This document shows, one piece after another, positions 56,315 through 63,842 of a DNA stretch of 64,000 nt; position 1 is the first letter of the stretch, and each line of letters starts with the position of its first letter. This stretch comes from Marinomonas sp. CT5 (lineage in GTDB: Bacteria > Pseudomonadota > Gammaproteobacteria > Pseudomonadales > Marinomonadaceae). The position numbers were made by a program, and so were the translations under genes. The stretch is from contig NZ_CP025572.1 of assembly GCF_018336975.1 (NCBI RefSeq), forward strand, positions 515,154 to 579,153, in the 5' to 3' direction. Below the pieces are notes generated by a model that saw only the letters and a list, made by a program, of their open reading frames with translations, was not told where the DNA came from and made no database searches.

Positions 56315-56330
56315 TATAGTTTTACCTATA
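56315..56330. promoter_or_regulatory. Inverted repeat upstream of the DUF4160 gene (shared operator-like element)
   Basis: TATAG (56315-56319) and CTATA (56326-56330) are separated by TTTTAC. A closely similar element with an 8-base spacer occurs at 57229 upstream of the HigA-like gene. HigA-type antitoxins bind short TATAG/CTATA-like palindromes in some systems. Confidence 0.5.
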
Positions 56331-56349
56331 TAAATATCGAGGGGTAAGG

Positions 56350-56619
56350 ATGCCTGAAATCGATGCGTTATTAGGATTGTCGTTTTGCTTATATTTTTTT
56401 GATAATCAACAGCACAAGCTACCGCATTTACACGTGAAATATGGTGGTTACGAATTGATTATTGCTATAGAAACCGGTGAATGTTTAGAAGGGTATTTAC
56501 CTAATAAGCAGCGTAAACGTGCTGAAACTCATATCAGTATGTATAGAGAGCAGTTTATGCAGATGTGGAATAAAGCTGTGAAGGGTCAGAATTCGGGGAA
56601 ATTGGAGGATGTATGTTAA
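56350..56619 (+). CDS. DUF4160 protein (putative toxin half of a two-gene module)
   Basis: 89 aa. The PEIDALLGLSFCLYFFDNQQHKLPHLHVKYGGYELIIAIETGECLEGYLP sequence is typical of DUF4160, with the conserved H(x)2P-HLHV core. These are usually found just before a DUF2442 gene and are suspected toxin-antitoxin partners. Here it overlaps a DUF2442 gene by 7 bp. An antitoxin function or toxic activity has not been proven for the family. Confidence 0.82.
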   Translation: MPEIDALLGLSFCLYFFDNQQHKLPHLHVKYGGYELIIAIETGECLEGYLPNKQRKRAETHISMYREQFMQMWNKAVKGQNSGKLEDVC

Positions 56620-57146
56620 AAATTATTGATGTTGATTGGGTTAAAGATCACACCTTAGCATTAACCTTTAGTGACGGATTTGAAGGTGAGGCAGACTTAT
56701 CAGATTACTTTTCAAAACCACCATTTGCTAACGTGAAAGACTTTAAACGCTTTGCTTTAACTGCAGATGGAGCCTTGAATTGGAATGGTAATGAACTGAC
56801 TGCGAGCACATTACGAAGCATCGTAAAAGGCGCTTATCAGGCTGCTGCTATGCGGTTTGATGTAGAGCAAATGGAAGAGGTGATTAAACAGGCGTCATGG
56901 GACTCCATGACAGAAGGTCGCCCAGATATTTTGCAAGCTGCTATTCGTTCCTATGTTGAGTTATTTGGGCATGGCGTTGTGATCGCAAGAGCGGGTATTA
57001 AAAGTCGCACCAGTGCTTATCGCTCTCTTAAACCTGAAACTAAGCCCAACTTTGCCACCTTGGTACAACTTGCTCATGCCGTGATTGAAATTGCCAAAGA
57101 GCAAGTCGGGGAATCGTTGCCAGACTCGACCATTGTTTCCCATTAA
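56613..57146 (+). CDS. DUF2442 protein with C-terminal HTH-like addiction-antidote domain
   Basis: 177 aa, twice the length of an ordinary DUF2442. Residues about 1-75 are DUF2442 (VDWVKDHTLALTFSDGFEGEADLSDYFSKPPF...). Residues about 85-165 look like the HTH of the HigA-like addiction-module antidote (LFGHGVVIARAGIKSRTSAYRSLKPETKPNFATLVQLAHAVIEI, compare the LYRALS..NPSF.T...ll.AL pattern). A fused DNA-binding domain would allow autoregulation. It overlaps the DUF4160 gene. Confidence 0.75.
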   Translation: MLKIIDVDWVKDHTLALTFSDGFEGEADLSDYFSKPPFANVKDFKRFALTADGALNWNGNELTASTLRSIVKGAYQAAAMRFDVEQMEEVIKQASWDSMTEGRPDILQAAIRSYVELFGHGVVIARAGIKSRTSAYRSLKPETKPNFATLVQLAHAVIEIAKEQVGESLPDSTIVSH

Positions 57147-57185
57147 TCTATGGGCTTCAATAATTTCTGCTCATAAATGAAGAAC

Positions 57186-57217
57186 AAGCAGCGCTCAGTG
57201 ATGGGTGCTGCTTTTTT
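57186..57217 (+). terminator. Terminator after the DUF4160/DUF2442 pair
   Basis: AAGCAGC (57186-57192) pairs with GCTGCTT (57207-57213), followed by Ts. The middle (GCGCTCAGTGATGGGT) also resembles the loop region of the trpG terminator at 56241, suggesting that the two are copies. Confidence 0.8.
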
Positions 57218-57228
57218 GAATTGAAAAA

Positions 57229-57246
57229 TATAGTTTTAAGCCTATA
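57229..57246. promoter_or_regulatory. Inverted repeat upstream of the HigA-like gene
   Basis: TATAG (57229-57233) and CTATA (57242-57246) with 8 bases between. It repeats the element at 56315 and lies 40 bp before the HigA-like start codon. Confidence 0.5.
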
Positions 57247-57286
57247 AGTTGTGGAAGTTAGCCAATCAAAAAAGTCGAGGTGAGTA

Positions 57287-57586
57287 ATGGCTAGAACACT
57301 TGATAAATTAATTTCAGATCAGAAGCCTGAAATAGTAAAAAATGCCCGTAAAAAAGCGGATGACATGGTACTTGGTATTCATCTCGCCCAGTTGCGTGAA
57401 CGCATGCAAATCACTCAAGAGGATATGGCAAACACGCTAGGCGTGAAGCAGCCAACGATTGCAGGTATGGAGCGCAAAGGACGAGATGTAAAGCTATCTA
57501 CCTTAAAACGTTATGTAGAAGGTGCTGGTGGCAAACTAACGTTGGATGTTGAGTTGCCAGATGGCCATTATGGGTTTAATTTATAA
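57287..57586 (+). CDS. HigA-like XRE-family antitoxin, orphan
   Basis: 99 aa. The HTH (LAQLRERMQITQEDMANTLGVKQPTIAGMERKGRDVKLSTLKRYVEGAGGKLTLDVELPDG) is of the type found downstream of a RelE/HigB toxin. No toxin gene lies in the 140 bp upstream or on the plus strand downstream. An AGGTGAG precedes the ATG. It may neutralise a toxin elsewhere, or its toxin gene was lost. Confidence 0.85.
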   Translation: MARTLDKLISDQKPEIVKNARKKADDMVLGIHLAQLRERMQITQEDMANTLGVKQPTIAGMERKGRDVKLSTLKRYVEGAGGKLTLDVELPDGHYGFNL

Positions 57587-57596
57587 GGCACTGTAA

Positions 57597-57839
57597 TTAT
57601 AAAGGATTATTTTTAGCTCGAATTATCTTTTTAAACTCAGCCATCTGAGCATTGGTTTCTTCGTTCGACACAAATACTGAAAGGCTGTTTTCCATATTCT
57701 CGAAAGCGGCGTTAACTTGTTGTGTTAACCAAGCATCATGAGGTATTTGGTTATCTTTTTCATCAAGGTCGTATGAGATATAAAGTTCATTCTTGAGCCT
57801 TATGAGTTCCTTTGTCGTATAAATGCTAGTAAGAAGCAT
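57597..57839 (-). CDS. Small protein, possible PaaA/stability-determinant-like antitoxin
   Basis: 80 aa from the ATG at 57839. The stretch HDAWLTQQVNAAFENMENSLSVFVSNEETNAQMAEFKKIIRAK resembles the Y.W....V..AL....P.VPHE.VMAEM...I pattern of PaaA-type antitoxins in spacing and helix content, but the match is loose. No toxin gene is adjacent. It is convergent with the HigA-like gene. Treat as hypothetical. Confidence 0.5.
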   Translation of the reverse strand: MLLTSIYTTKELIRLKNELYISYDLDEKDNQIPHDAWLTQQVNAAFENMENSLSVFVSNEETNAQMAEFKKIIRAKNNPL

Positions 57840-58009
57840 GACGTATAACAATTAACTCGGCTGAATCATTTTTTCCATCCATTTCACGATCTATGTCAAT
57901 AAATTTTTGTCTATTGCTGGAGTAACTGATTATTTGTGCTTTAATCTATATATTAGTAATTTCTAATATTTGTTATTGCACTGGCATTGTTGCTGGATAG
58001 GAGAGTGAA

Positions 58010-58522
58010 ATGAAGAGCGTTAAATTATGGTTGAGTGGTGTACTTGTCTCTTGGGTGATGGTTTTTTTTCCGTCTATTGCTTCAGCTGAAAGCTATGGTG
58101 CTGCTGGCGCGCAGAATGAAGCTGATGACGTGTTGACGTTGGAGTCCATGCTGAATTATGCCTTGGAAGATGAATATTTAGCGCGAGGAGAATACCAAGA
58201 GGTGATTCGTACTTTTGGTGGACAGAAACCTTTTACTAATATTATTAAGGCCGAAGAAAGACATATTTCTTGGTTAGAGCCTTTGTTTGAACGGTATGGT
58301 TTCGTCTTGCCAGTGGATCGTGGCGTGGAAAGCGCGGTGATGCCTGCGAGCTATGCCGAGACATTTGCCGTTGGTGTTGCAGCTGAAATCGCGAATATCG
58401 AGATGTATGAACGCTTTTTAAAACAAGATTTACCAAGTGATGTGAGAGACGTGTTTATTCGCTTACATGATGCTTCAGAGAATCACTTGGCGGCTTTCCA
58501 AAAGTGGCAAAATAAGTTTTAG
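58010..58522 (+). CDS. Exported ferritin-like protein (DUF2202)
   Basis: 170 aa with a signal peptide (about 1-27, SIASA). The mature domain has two E..(x2)H-type segments, LNYALEDEYLARGEYQEV, ...AEERHISWLEPLFERYG and AAEIANIEMYERFL, IRLHDASENHLAAFQKW, which are the four-helix di-iron ligands of the ferritin-like superfamily. The family is DUF2202 with unknown function; periplasmic placement suggests an oxidative or metal-related role. It converges with the ElyC-like gene with a 4-bp overlap. Confidence 0.82.
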   Translation: MKSVKLWLSGVLVSWVMVFFPSIASAESYGAAGAQNEADDVLTLESMLNYALEDEYLARGEYQEVIRTFGGQKPFTNIIKAEERHISWLEPLFERYGFVLPVDRGVESAVMPASYAETFAVGVAAEIANIEMYERFLKQDLPSDVRDVFIRLHDASENHLAAFQKWQNKF

Positions 58523-59319
58523 CCTTTAATCCACTGCCAAGTACGTCCAAGCCATTCGTAAAAGGCGCGTTGGCTTTTGTTATTGCCGGCGGCGTCGATT
58601 TGCCAGTCGCTCTTTTCCGAACTAAGGTACATGGCTGGAGCCGGAATAATCTTGATGCCGGCTTTTTCGAAGAAAATAGACGCACGTTTTAGATGTGAGG
58701 CTTCAGTAACCAAGGCGGCGCGTTTTCCTTCTAGGTAAGGTTTCATGCTTTTAGCTTCCTCCTCCGTGTCTCTGGTGAGGGGGAAGGCTTTGATTCTGTC
58801 TGGCTGGACTCCTAACTCAATGGCGGCCTGTTTCATGACTTTTGCATGGGGCTCCGTCATGCCTGCAGCATAACCCGAAACGAATAATTGTGCGCTGGGG
58901 TTGGCTTTCAAAATACGTAATCCTTCTTCGAGTCGAAATAAAGCACTACCGCCAAGAGCCATGACGGAAGGAATATGGCTGAGATCTTTGTGCCCACTGC
59001 CAAGAATGATCACCACATCCACGGGTTGTTGAATATCGAAAACAGGGTAGTCGTGTTCCACTGTGGCGATGAGTGAATTTGCCACTGGGTTCCAGCTGGT
59101 CAAGCCTAATAAAAGTATGGCGCAGAACAGAAGAAGCTTGGCGAACTTTGGGCATTTTTTCATCAATAACAATGCTAGACACATGGCCAGCAAAGTGAGA
59201 GGAATGGGCATAAGCATCATGCCGATGGTTTTCTTGAGGTAAAAAAGCGCAATGCCCATTGAGTTATATCTCGTGAATTCTGTCATTTTAGTTTGCCTAG
59301 ATATTAAAGGAGTCTGCAT
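58519..59319 (-). CDS. ElyC/SanA/YdcF family membrane protein (DUF218)
   Basis: 266 aa. Two N-terminal hydrophobic segments (about 38-56 and 60-78) precede the DUF218 domain: VDVVIILGSGHKDLSHIP, ALFRLEEGLRILKANPSAQLFVSGYAAG and LTRDTEEEAKSMKPYLEGKRAALVTEASHLKRASIFFEKAGI. E. coli ElyC (259 aa) affects cell-envelope assembly under stress. The start at 59319 follows AAGGAAC; a downstream ATG at 59286 is an alternative. The catalytic role is unclear. Confidence 0.82.
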   Translation of the reverse strand: MQTPLISRQTKMTEFTRYNSMGIALFYLKKTIGMMLMPIPLTLLAMCLALLLMKKCPKFAKLLLFCAILLLGLTSWNPVANSLIATVEHDYPVFDIQQPVDVVIILGSGHKDLSHIPSVMALGGSALFRLEEGLRILKANPSAQLFVSGYAAGMTEPHAKVMKQAAIELGVQPDRIKAFPLTRDTEEEAKSMKPYLEGKRAALVTEASHLKRASIFFEKAGIKIIPAPAMYLSSEKSDWQIDAAGNNKSQRAFYEWLGRTWQWIKG

Positions 59320-59406
59320 GTTCCTTAAAGTAATCTATTAATTTTGTTTTACAGTGCATTTTGTCAGTATTATTTTGGCTATCAAATTTTAACGTAAGGA
59401 AACAAC

Positions 59407-59871
59407 ATGTTCTCCATTCACCCAGCTAGATTTCCACAAGATAATGCAGGTGTATTAGCCATTTTTCGTGAGTACATTGCGTCGGCTCCTGTGAGCTTGG
59501 ATTATCAACAGAATGAACAAGAGTTTGCGGATTTAGAAAGTAAATATTCACTTCCTAATGGTGTTGTTTTACTTATTTGGAATGAAAATGAAGTGGTCGG
59601 CTGCGGGGCTTTTCGTCGAGTGGATGAGAAGGTGTGTGAAATGAAGCGTGTTTATATTCGCCCCAGCGAACGAGGTCATCAACTGGGCGAGAAATTGGTG
59701 AATAACTTAATGGAGATAGCGAAGGAAAGTGGCTATCAGCGCATGTGTCTTGATGTCTTAGCTGACTTTGAAACCGCAAGACGTTTATATGTTCGTTTGG
59801 GGTTTGAGCCTTGTGATCCAGTGAGTTACAACCCGATTCCCGGAACACACTTTTTAGGACGTAATTTATGA
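59407..59871 (+). CDS. GNAT-family N-acetyltransferase
   Basis: 154 aa. VCEMKRVYIRPSERGHQLGEKLVNNLMEIAKESGYQRMCLDVLADFETARRLYVRLGFE is the acetyl-CoA-binding GNAT core, including the RxxGxG/A variant RGHQLG. Substrate unknown. The stop overlaps the next gene (ATGA), so it is translated together with the SGNH hydrolase. Confidence 0.86.
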   Translation: MFSIHPARFPQDNAGVLAIFREYIASAPVSLDYQQNEQEFADLESKYSLPNGVVLLIWNENEVVGCGAFRRVDEKVCEMKRVYIRPSERGHQLGEKLVNNLMEIAKESGYQRMCLDVLADFETARRLYVRLGFEPCDPVSYNPIPGTHFLGRNL

Positions 59872-60545
59872 TGGAAAAGCAAATTAGCCAGTCAAAACCT
59901 TTATCGGTTACGCCATCGCCACAAGACTCCATTTGGTGGTTGCCTCGTCATAAGCAAAAGCTCGCCGAGAAAAAGGCGATGGAAAGCGTGGATTTAGTCT
60001 TTCTGGGCGACTCCATTACCCAAGCATGGGAGAAGGAAGGGGCGGACGTTTGGCGGACTTTTTATCAATCAAGGAATGCGCTGAATTTGGGTTTTAATGG
60101 TGATAAAACCGAGAATGTTTTATGGCGATTGGCTCATGGGGAAATTGATAATATTCAGCCTAAATTGTTGGTTTTATTGATTGGCACAAACAATGCGGGA
60201 CACCGCATGGATAAAGCCGAAGACACGGCTCTTGGCATTCAAACGATTCTGTCAGTACTAGCGGAGAAATTGCCGAAAACTAAAGTTTTGCTCTTGGCTA
60301 TTTTTCCTCGTAGTGCAATGCCCACGCAAAAACTTCGCGTGTTGAACGAAGAAGTGAATAAAATCATTGCTCATTTTGCCGACGATAAAAACGTCTTTTT
60401 TCACAATATTAATGCTGTGTTTTTAGATGATGAAGGGCGAATTACCAGTGATGTGATGAATGATTTTTTGCACCCGAATGCAAGCCAATATCAGCTATTT
60501 GCCGAGGCCATAGAGCCTTATATTATTGAGTTAATGGCTGATTAA
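59868..60545 (+). CDS. SGNH/GDSL-family hydrolase (PAF-acetylhydrolase subunit-like)
   Basis: 225 aa. Block I LVFLGDSITQAWEKEG carries the catalytic Ser, block III LIGTNNAGHRM the oxyanion Asn, and block V DFLHPNASQYQLFAEAI the Asp-His pair. This is like PAF acetylhydrolase IB beta/gamma and other SGNH esterases; no signal peptide is seen, so it is cytoplasmic. The start codon overlaps the acetyltransferase stop. An acetylation/deacetylation pair acting on a small molecule is possible. Confidence 0.85.
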   Translation: MMEKQISQSKPLSVTPSPQDSIWWLPRHKQKLAEKKAMESVDLVFLGDSITQAWEKEGADVWRTFYQSRNALNLGFNGDKTENVLWRLAHGEIDNIQPKLLVLLIGTNNAGHRMDKAEDTALGIQTILSVLAEKLPKTKVLLLAIFPRSAMPTQKLRVLNEEVNKIIAHFADDKNVFFHNINAVFLDDEGRITSDVMNDFLHPNASQYQLFAEAIEPYIIELMAD

Positions 60546-60711
60546 TTAAGAATGTCATGTTAAGTGTTTCTACGTAGTAATACGGAGGTGTGTGCGTAGT
60601 ATCCGCTTATGTTCTCGGTATTCGTACGAATTGTTTGCACTTTCTGTACGCGCCATTATCTATCCTGCTCGATCTTACATAACAAAAATAAGACCACAGG
60701 ATGATAAAACG

Positions 60712-61797
60712 ATGAAATCCTTAAAACTTACAACTCTTGTTGCTGCAACCGCAGTGGCGCTAAGTGCTTTCTCTTTACCTGCTATTGCTGCCGATAAAGT
60801 CTATAAATTGAAGATGGCTGAAACTTGGTCATCCAATTTTCCTATCTTTGGTGATGCGCCACGAAATATGGCGCGTATTGCTAATGAAATGTCTAATGGA
60901 CGTTTAAAAATCACGATTGATTCCGCCAACAAGCACAAAGCCCCTTTGGGTGTGTTTGATATGGTGCGTTCAGGTCAGTACGACATGGGGCATTCTGCGT
61001 CCTATTACTGGAAAGGCAAGGTGCCAAATACCCTTTACTTTACCACTATGCCTTTTGGCATGATTACGCCTGAGCAGTACGGCTGGTTTTATTATGGCGG
61101 TGGTATGGAGCTGATGCAGAAGGTGTATAAGCCGTTCGGCTTACTATCCTTCCCTGGCGGTAATACTGGCAACCAAATGGGCGGCTGGTTCCAAAAAGAA
61201 ATCAATTCACTTGATGACCTAAAAGGTCTGAAGATGCGTATTCCTGGGTTTGCGGGTGAAGTCCTAGCGAAACTGGGCGCTAAGCCTACCAATATCGCTT
61301 CTGGCGAATTGTACACAGCGCTTGAGCGCAGAACTATCGATGCCCTTGAGTGGGTAGGGCCGTCTCTAGATTTGCGTATGGGCTTCCACAAAATTGCGCC
61401 TTACTACTACACAGGTTGGCATGAGCCAGCGACAGAACTTCAATTTCTAGTAAACGAGCGCACGTGGGAAAAACTTCCAGACGATCTTCGCGAAATTCTG
61501 CGTACTTCTATGAAGCTAGCGTCTTACGACATGTACATTCAGTCTTACCACGAGAGTGCTGAAAACTGGGCGACCATGAAGACGGAATACCCGAATGTTC
61601 AGGTAAAAACTTTCCCGAAAGAAGTACTTATGGCGATGAAAAAAGCCAATCAAGAGTTACTTGATGAGAAAGCGGCCGAAGATCCATTGGCTAAAGAAAT
61701 CTTGGACTCTCAAGCGGAATACCTGAAAAAAGTACGTGTTTGGACCAATATCTCTGACCGAGCTTATTTGGACAGCGTAGATAGTTTAGCGGAATAA
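60712..61797 (+). CDS. TRAP transporter substrate-binding protein (DctP), operon 3
   Basis: 361 aa from the ATG at 60712 (AGGA 10 bases before), which starts a clear signal peptide (LKLTTLVAATAVALSAFSLPAIA). KMAETWSSNFPIFGDAPRNMARIANEMSNGRLKITIDSANKHKAPLGVFDMVRSGQYDMGHSASYYW and LKGLKMRIPGFAGEVLAKLGAKPTNIASGELYTALERRTIDALEWVGPSLD match a DctP branch for larger organic acids. An open stretch from 60592 has no RBS. Confidence 0.92.
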   Translation: MKSLKLTTLVAATAVALSAFSLPAIAADKVYKLKMAETWSSNFPIFGDAPRNMARIANEMSNGRLKITIDSANKHKAPLGVFDMVRSGQYDMGHSASYYWKGKVPNTLYFTTMPFGMITPEQYGWFYYGGGMELMQKVYKPFGLLSFPGGNTGNQMGGWFQKEINSLDDLKGLKMRIPGFAGEVLAKLGAKPTNIASGELYTALERRTIDALEWVGPSLDLRMGFHKIAPYYYTGWHEPATELQFLVNERTWEKLPDDLREILRTSMKLASYDMYIQSYHESAENWATMKTEYPNVQVKTFPKEVLMAMKKANQELLDEKAAEDPLAKEILDSQAEYLKKVRVWTNISDRAYLDSVDSLAE

Positions 61798-61804
61798 AAC
61801 CTCT

Positions 61805-61841
61805 AAGCATGACGAGCCTCTAATGCTCGTCATGCTTTTTT
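61805..61841 (+). terminator. Strong hairpin between dctP and dctQ of TRAP operon 3
   Basis: AAGCATGACGAGC (61805-61817) is perfectly complementary to GCTCGTCATGCTT (61825-61837) around a 7-base loop, and Ts follow. It lies 8 bp after the dctP stop and 22 bp before the dctQ start. Its strength is that of a real terminator, so dctQM expression should be a fraction of dctP. Confidence 0.85.
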
Positions 61842-61862
61842 CTAGGAGAGGAGTTGGTCATT

Positions 61863-62399
61863 ATGTTAATCACCCTAGAACGAGGCATTACTCGTTTTTC
61901 TAATTTTCTTGGGATGCTTTCCACCCTATTATTTATCGTTTTGTTATTTAACGTTTTTTATGATGTTTTGATGCGTTATGCCTTCAATGATGTGTCGATA
62001 GGAATGCAGGAATTAGAGTGGCATTTATATGCTGCGATTTTCTTGTTAGGCATTCCTTATGGTATTCAGCACGGCGGTCATGTGCGTGTGGATTTAATCT
62101 ATGAAAACTTATCCATCCGAGGTAAAGCATGGATTGATTTGTTTGGTTGTGTGTTTCTTCTTCTACCTTTTACCTTGTTGGTGGGGTACTACGGTGTTGG
62201 GTTTGCTCATGAAGCTTATGTTTTGGGTGAAACCAGTGGTGACCCTGGTGGTTTGCCTTACCGCTGGATTATCAAAGCGGTTATTCCTTTTGCTTTTTTC
62301 TCTATGACAATCAGTGGGTTAGGAATGATTATTCGCTGCATTAATGTGCTGCGTGGTGTGAACGAAGAAGGTTTCTCACATCCTCCTATTCAACATTGA
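61863..62399 (+). CDS. TRAP transporter small membrane subunit (DctQ), operon 3
   Basis: 178 aa from the ATG at 61863, which follows GAGGAG by 9 bases; the TTG at 61854 is too close to it. Four membrane helices, and the DctQ motif MQELEWHLYAAIFLLGIPYGIQHGGHVRVDLIYE, which is characteristic of the 4-helix TRAP-associated family. It is 34 bp before DctM. Confidence 0.9.
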   Translation: MLITLERGITRFSNFLGMLSTLLFIVLLFNVFYDVLMRYAFNDVSIGMQELEWHLYAAIFLLGIPYGIQHGGHVRVDLIYENLSIRGKAWIDLFGCVFLLLPFTLLVGYYGVGFAHEAYVLGETSGDPGGLPYRWIIKAVIPFAFFSMTISGLGMIIRCINVLRGVNEEGFSHPPIQH

Positions 62400-62433
62400 T
62401 TTTTTGTCTCCATTTTAAGCTTGTAGGTTATTT

Positions 62434-63723
62434 ATGATTGGAATAATCATGTTTTTTGTTGCCCTAGTAATGCTGTTATTAGGGTTCCCTGTAGCTTTCA
62501 CCTTTGGTGGTATTGCGCTTATCTTCGGCGTTTTTGCTGAAGGTTTCGATATGTTTGCTTTTATGCCATTTCGTATTCAAAGCTACATGGAAAATACCGT
62601 TATGATGGCGGTACCTTTGTTTGTCTTTATGGGTATCGTGTTACAAAAGACGAAGTTAGCAGAACAATTATTAGAAGCCATGGGCAAACTGTTTGGCGGT
62701 GTTCGAGGCGGTTTGGCTATTTCGACTATTTTAGTGGGGGCGTTATTAGCGGCATCGACTGGTGTGGTTGGCGCTAGTGTGGTGGCAATGGGGCTGATTT
62801 CTTTGCCTGTCATGCTGAAATATAAGTACAGCAAATCACTGGCCTGCGGCACTATTTGTGCGTCTGGTACTTTGGGACAAATCATTCCACCTTCGATTAT
62901 TTTGATCATTTTGGGTGATGTCTTAGGTATTCCCGTTGGCGATCTTTTTCATGCGGCTTTGTTTCCTGGCATGATTCTAATTGCTTGTTATATTGTCTAT
63001 ATCTTGATTCTTACGTTTCTTAAGCCTGAACTGGCACCAGCCATGCCACAGGATGTTGATAATGAAACACGAGCACAACAAATTCGTAGTGCGTTAAAGG
63101 CGATCATTCCACCATTGGCTTTGGTATTGATCGTATTGGGCTCTATCTTTACGGGGATTGCGACACCGACTGAGTCGTCTGCTTTGGGGGGGATGGGAGC
63201 GATTGTGTTAGCGCTTATTTATCGTCAGTTTAGCTGGAAAATGCTTTATGACAGTGGCTTGGAAACGGTAAAAGTGACGGCCATGGTATTTGCGATACTA
63301 ATGGGCGCGACGGCATTCTCTATGGCGTTTAGTTACACTGGCGGCGATGCCATTGTGGAAGAGGTCCTATTAAACCTTCCTGGTGAAAAATGGGGCTTTA
63401 TCATCTTAGCTATGATCGCAATTTTGATCTTGGGTTTCTTTATCGACTTCGTTGAAATCGCTTTTATCATTGTGCCGATTCTTGCGCCTGTCGCTGAAAC
63501 CTTGGGCATAAATATGGTCTGGTTTGCGATTCTCATTGCAATGAATTTACAGACTTCTTTTTTAACCCCACCGTTTGGTTTTAGTCTATTCTATTTAAAA
63601 GGGGTCGCGCCTAGTTCGATCCGTACTACGGACATTTATAAAGGGGTTATGCCGTTTATATTGATCCAGGTCTTGGTTCTGGTCAGTATTATGGTTTTCC
63701 CTGAATTGTACGGTATGGAATGA
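62434..63723 (+). CDS. TRAP transporter large membrane subunit (DctM), operon 3
   Basis: 429 aa with about twelve membrane helices. VGASVVAMGLISLPVMLKYKYSKSLACGTICASGTLGQIIPPSIILIILGDVLGIPVGDLF is the family signature, and the C-terminal half ends SFLTPPFGFSLFYLKGVAPSSI. The sequence is of the mannitol/chloroaromatic type (TRAP-T family with FLTPPFG). A terminator follows at 63752. Confidence 0.92.
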   Translation: MIGIIMFFVALVMLLLGFPVAFTFGGIALIFGVFAEGFDMFAFMPFRIQSYMENTVMMAVPLFVFMGIVLQKTKLAEQLLEAMGKLFGGVRGGLAISTILVGALLAASTGVVGASVVAMGLISLPVMLKYKYSKSLACGTICASGTLGQIIPPSIILIILGDVLGIPVGDLFHAALFPGMILIACYIVYILILTFLKPELAPAMPQDVDNETRAQQIRSALKAIIPPLALVLIVLGSIFTGIATPTESSALGGMGAIVLALIYRQFSWKMLYDSGLETVKVTAMVFAILMGATAFSMAFSYTGGDAIVEEVLLNLPGEKWGFIILAMIAILILGFFIDFVEIAFIIVPILAPVAETLGINMVWFAILIAMNLQTSFLTPPFGFSLFYLKGVAPSSIRTTDIYKGVMPFILIQVLVLVSIMVFPELYGME

Positions 63724-63751
63724 TTCATTAAGGGTAAAATACAAAGTAAGG

Positions 63752-63778
63752 AAGCGGGTTTTTTACCCGCTTTTTTTG
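63752..63778 (+). terminator. Terminator of TRAP operon 3
   Basis: AGCGGGT pairs with ACCCGCT around a T-rich loop, followed by eight Ts, 29 bp after the dctM stop. Confidence 0.9.
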
Positions 63779-63842
63779 TTGATAATTTACGCTGTTTACC
63801 AATGATTTCTTGTAGTCTAACAATAATAAAAAGGTCTTTTTT

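Noticed and set aside
57597..57851. A TTG start at 57851 for the small minus-strand gene
   Set aside because: The ATG at 57839 is four codons downstream and is the simpler start; neither has a strong RBS.
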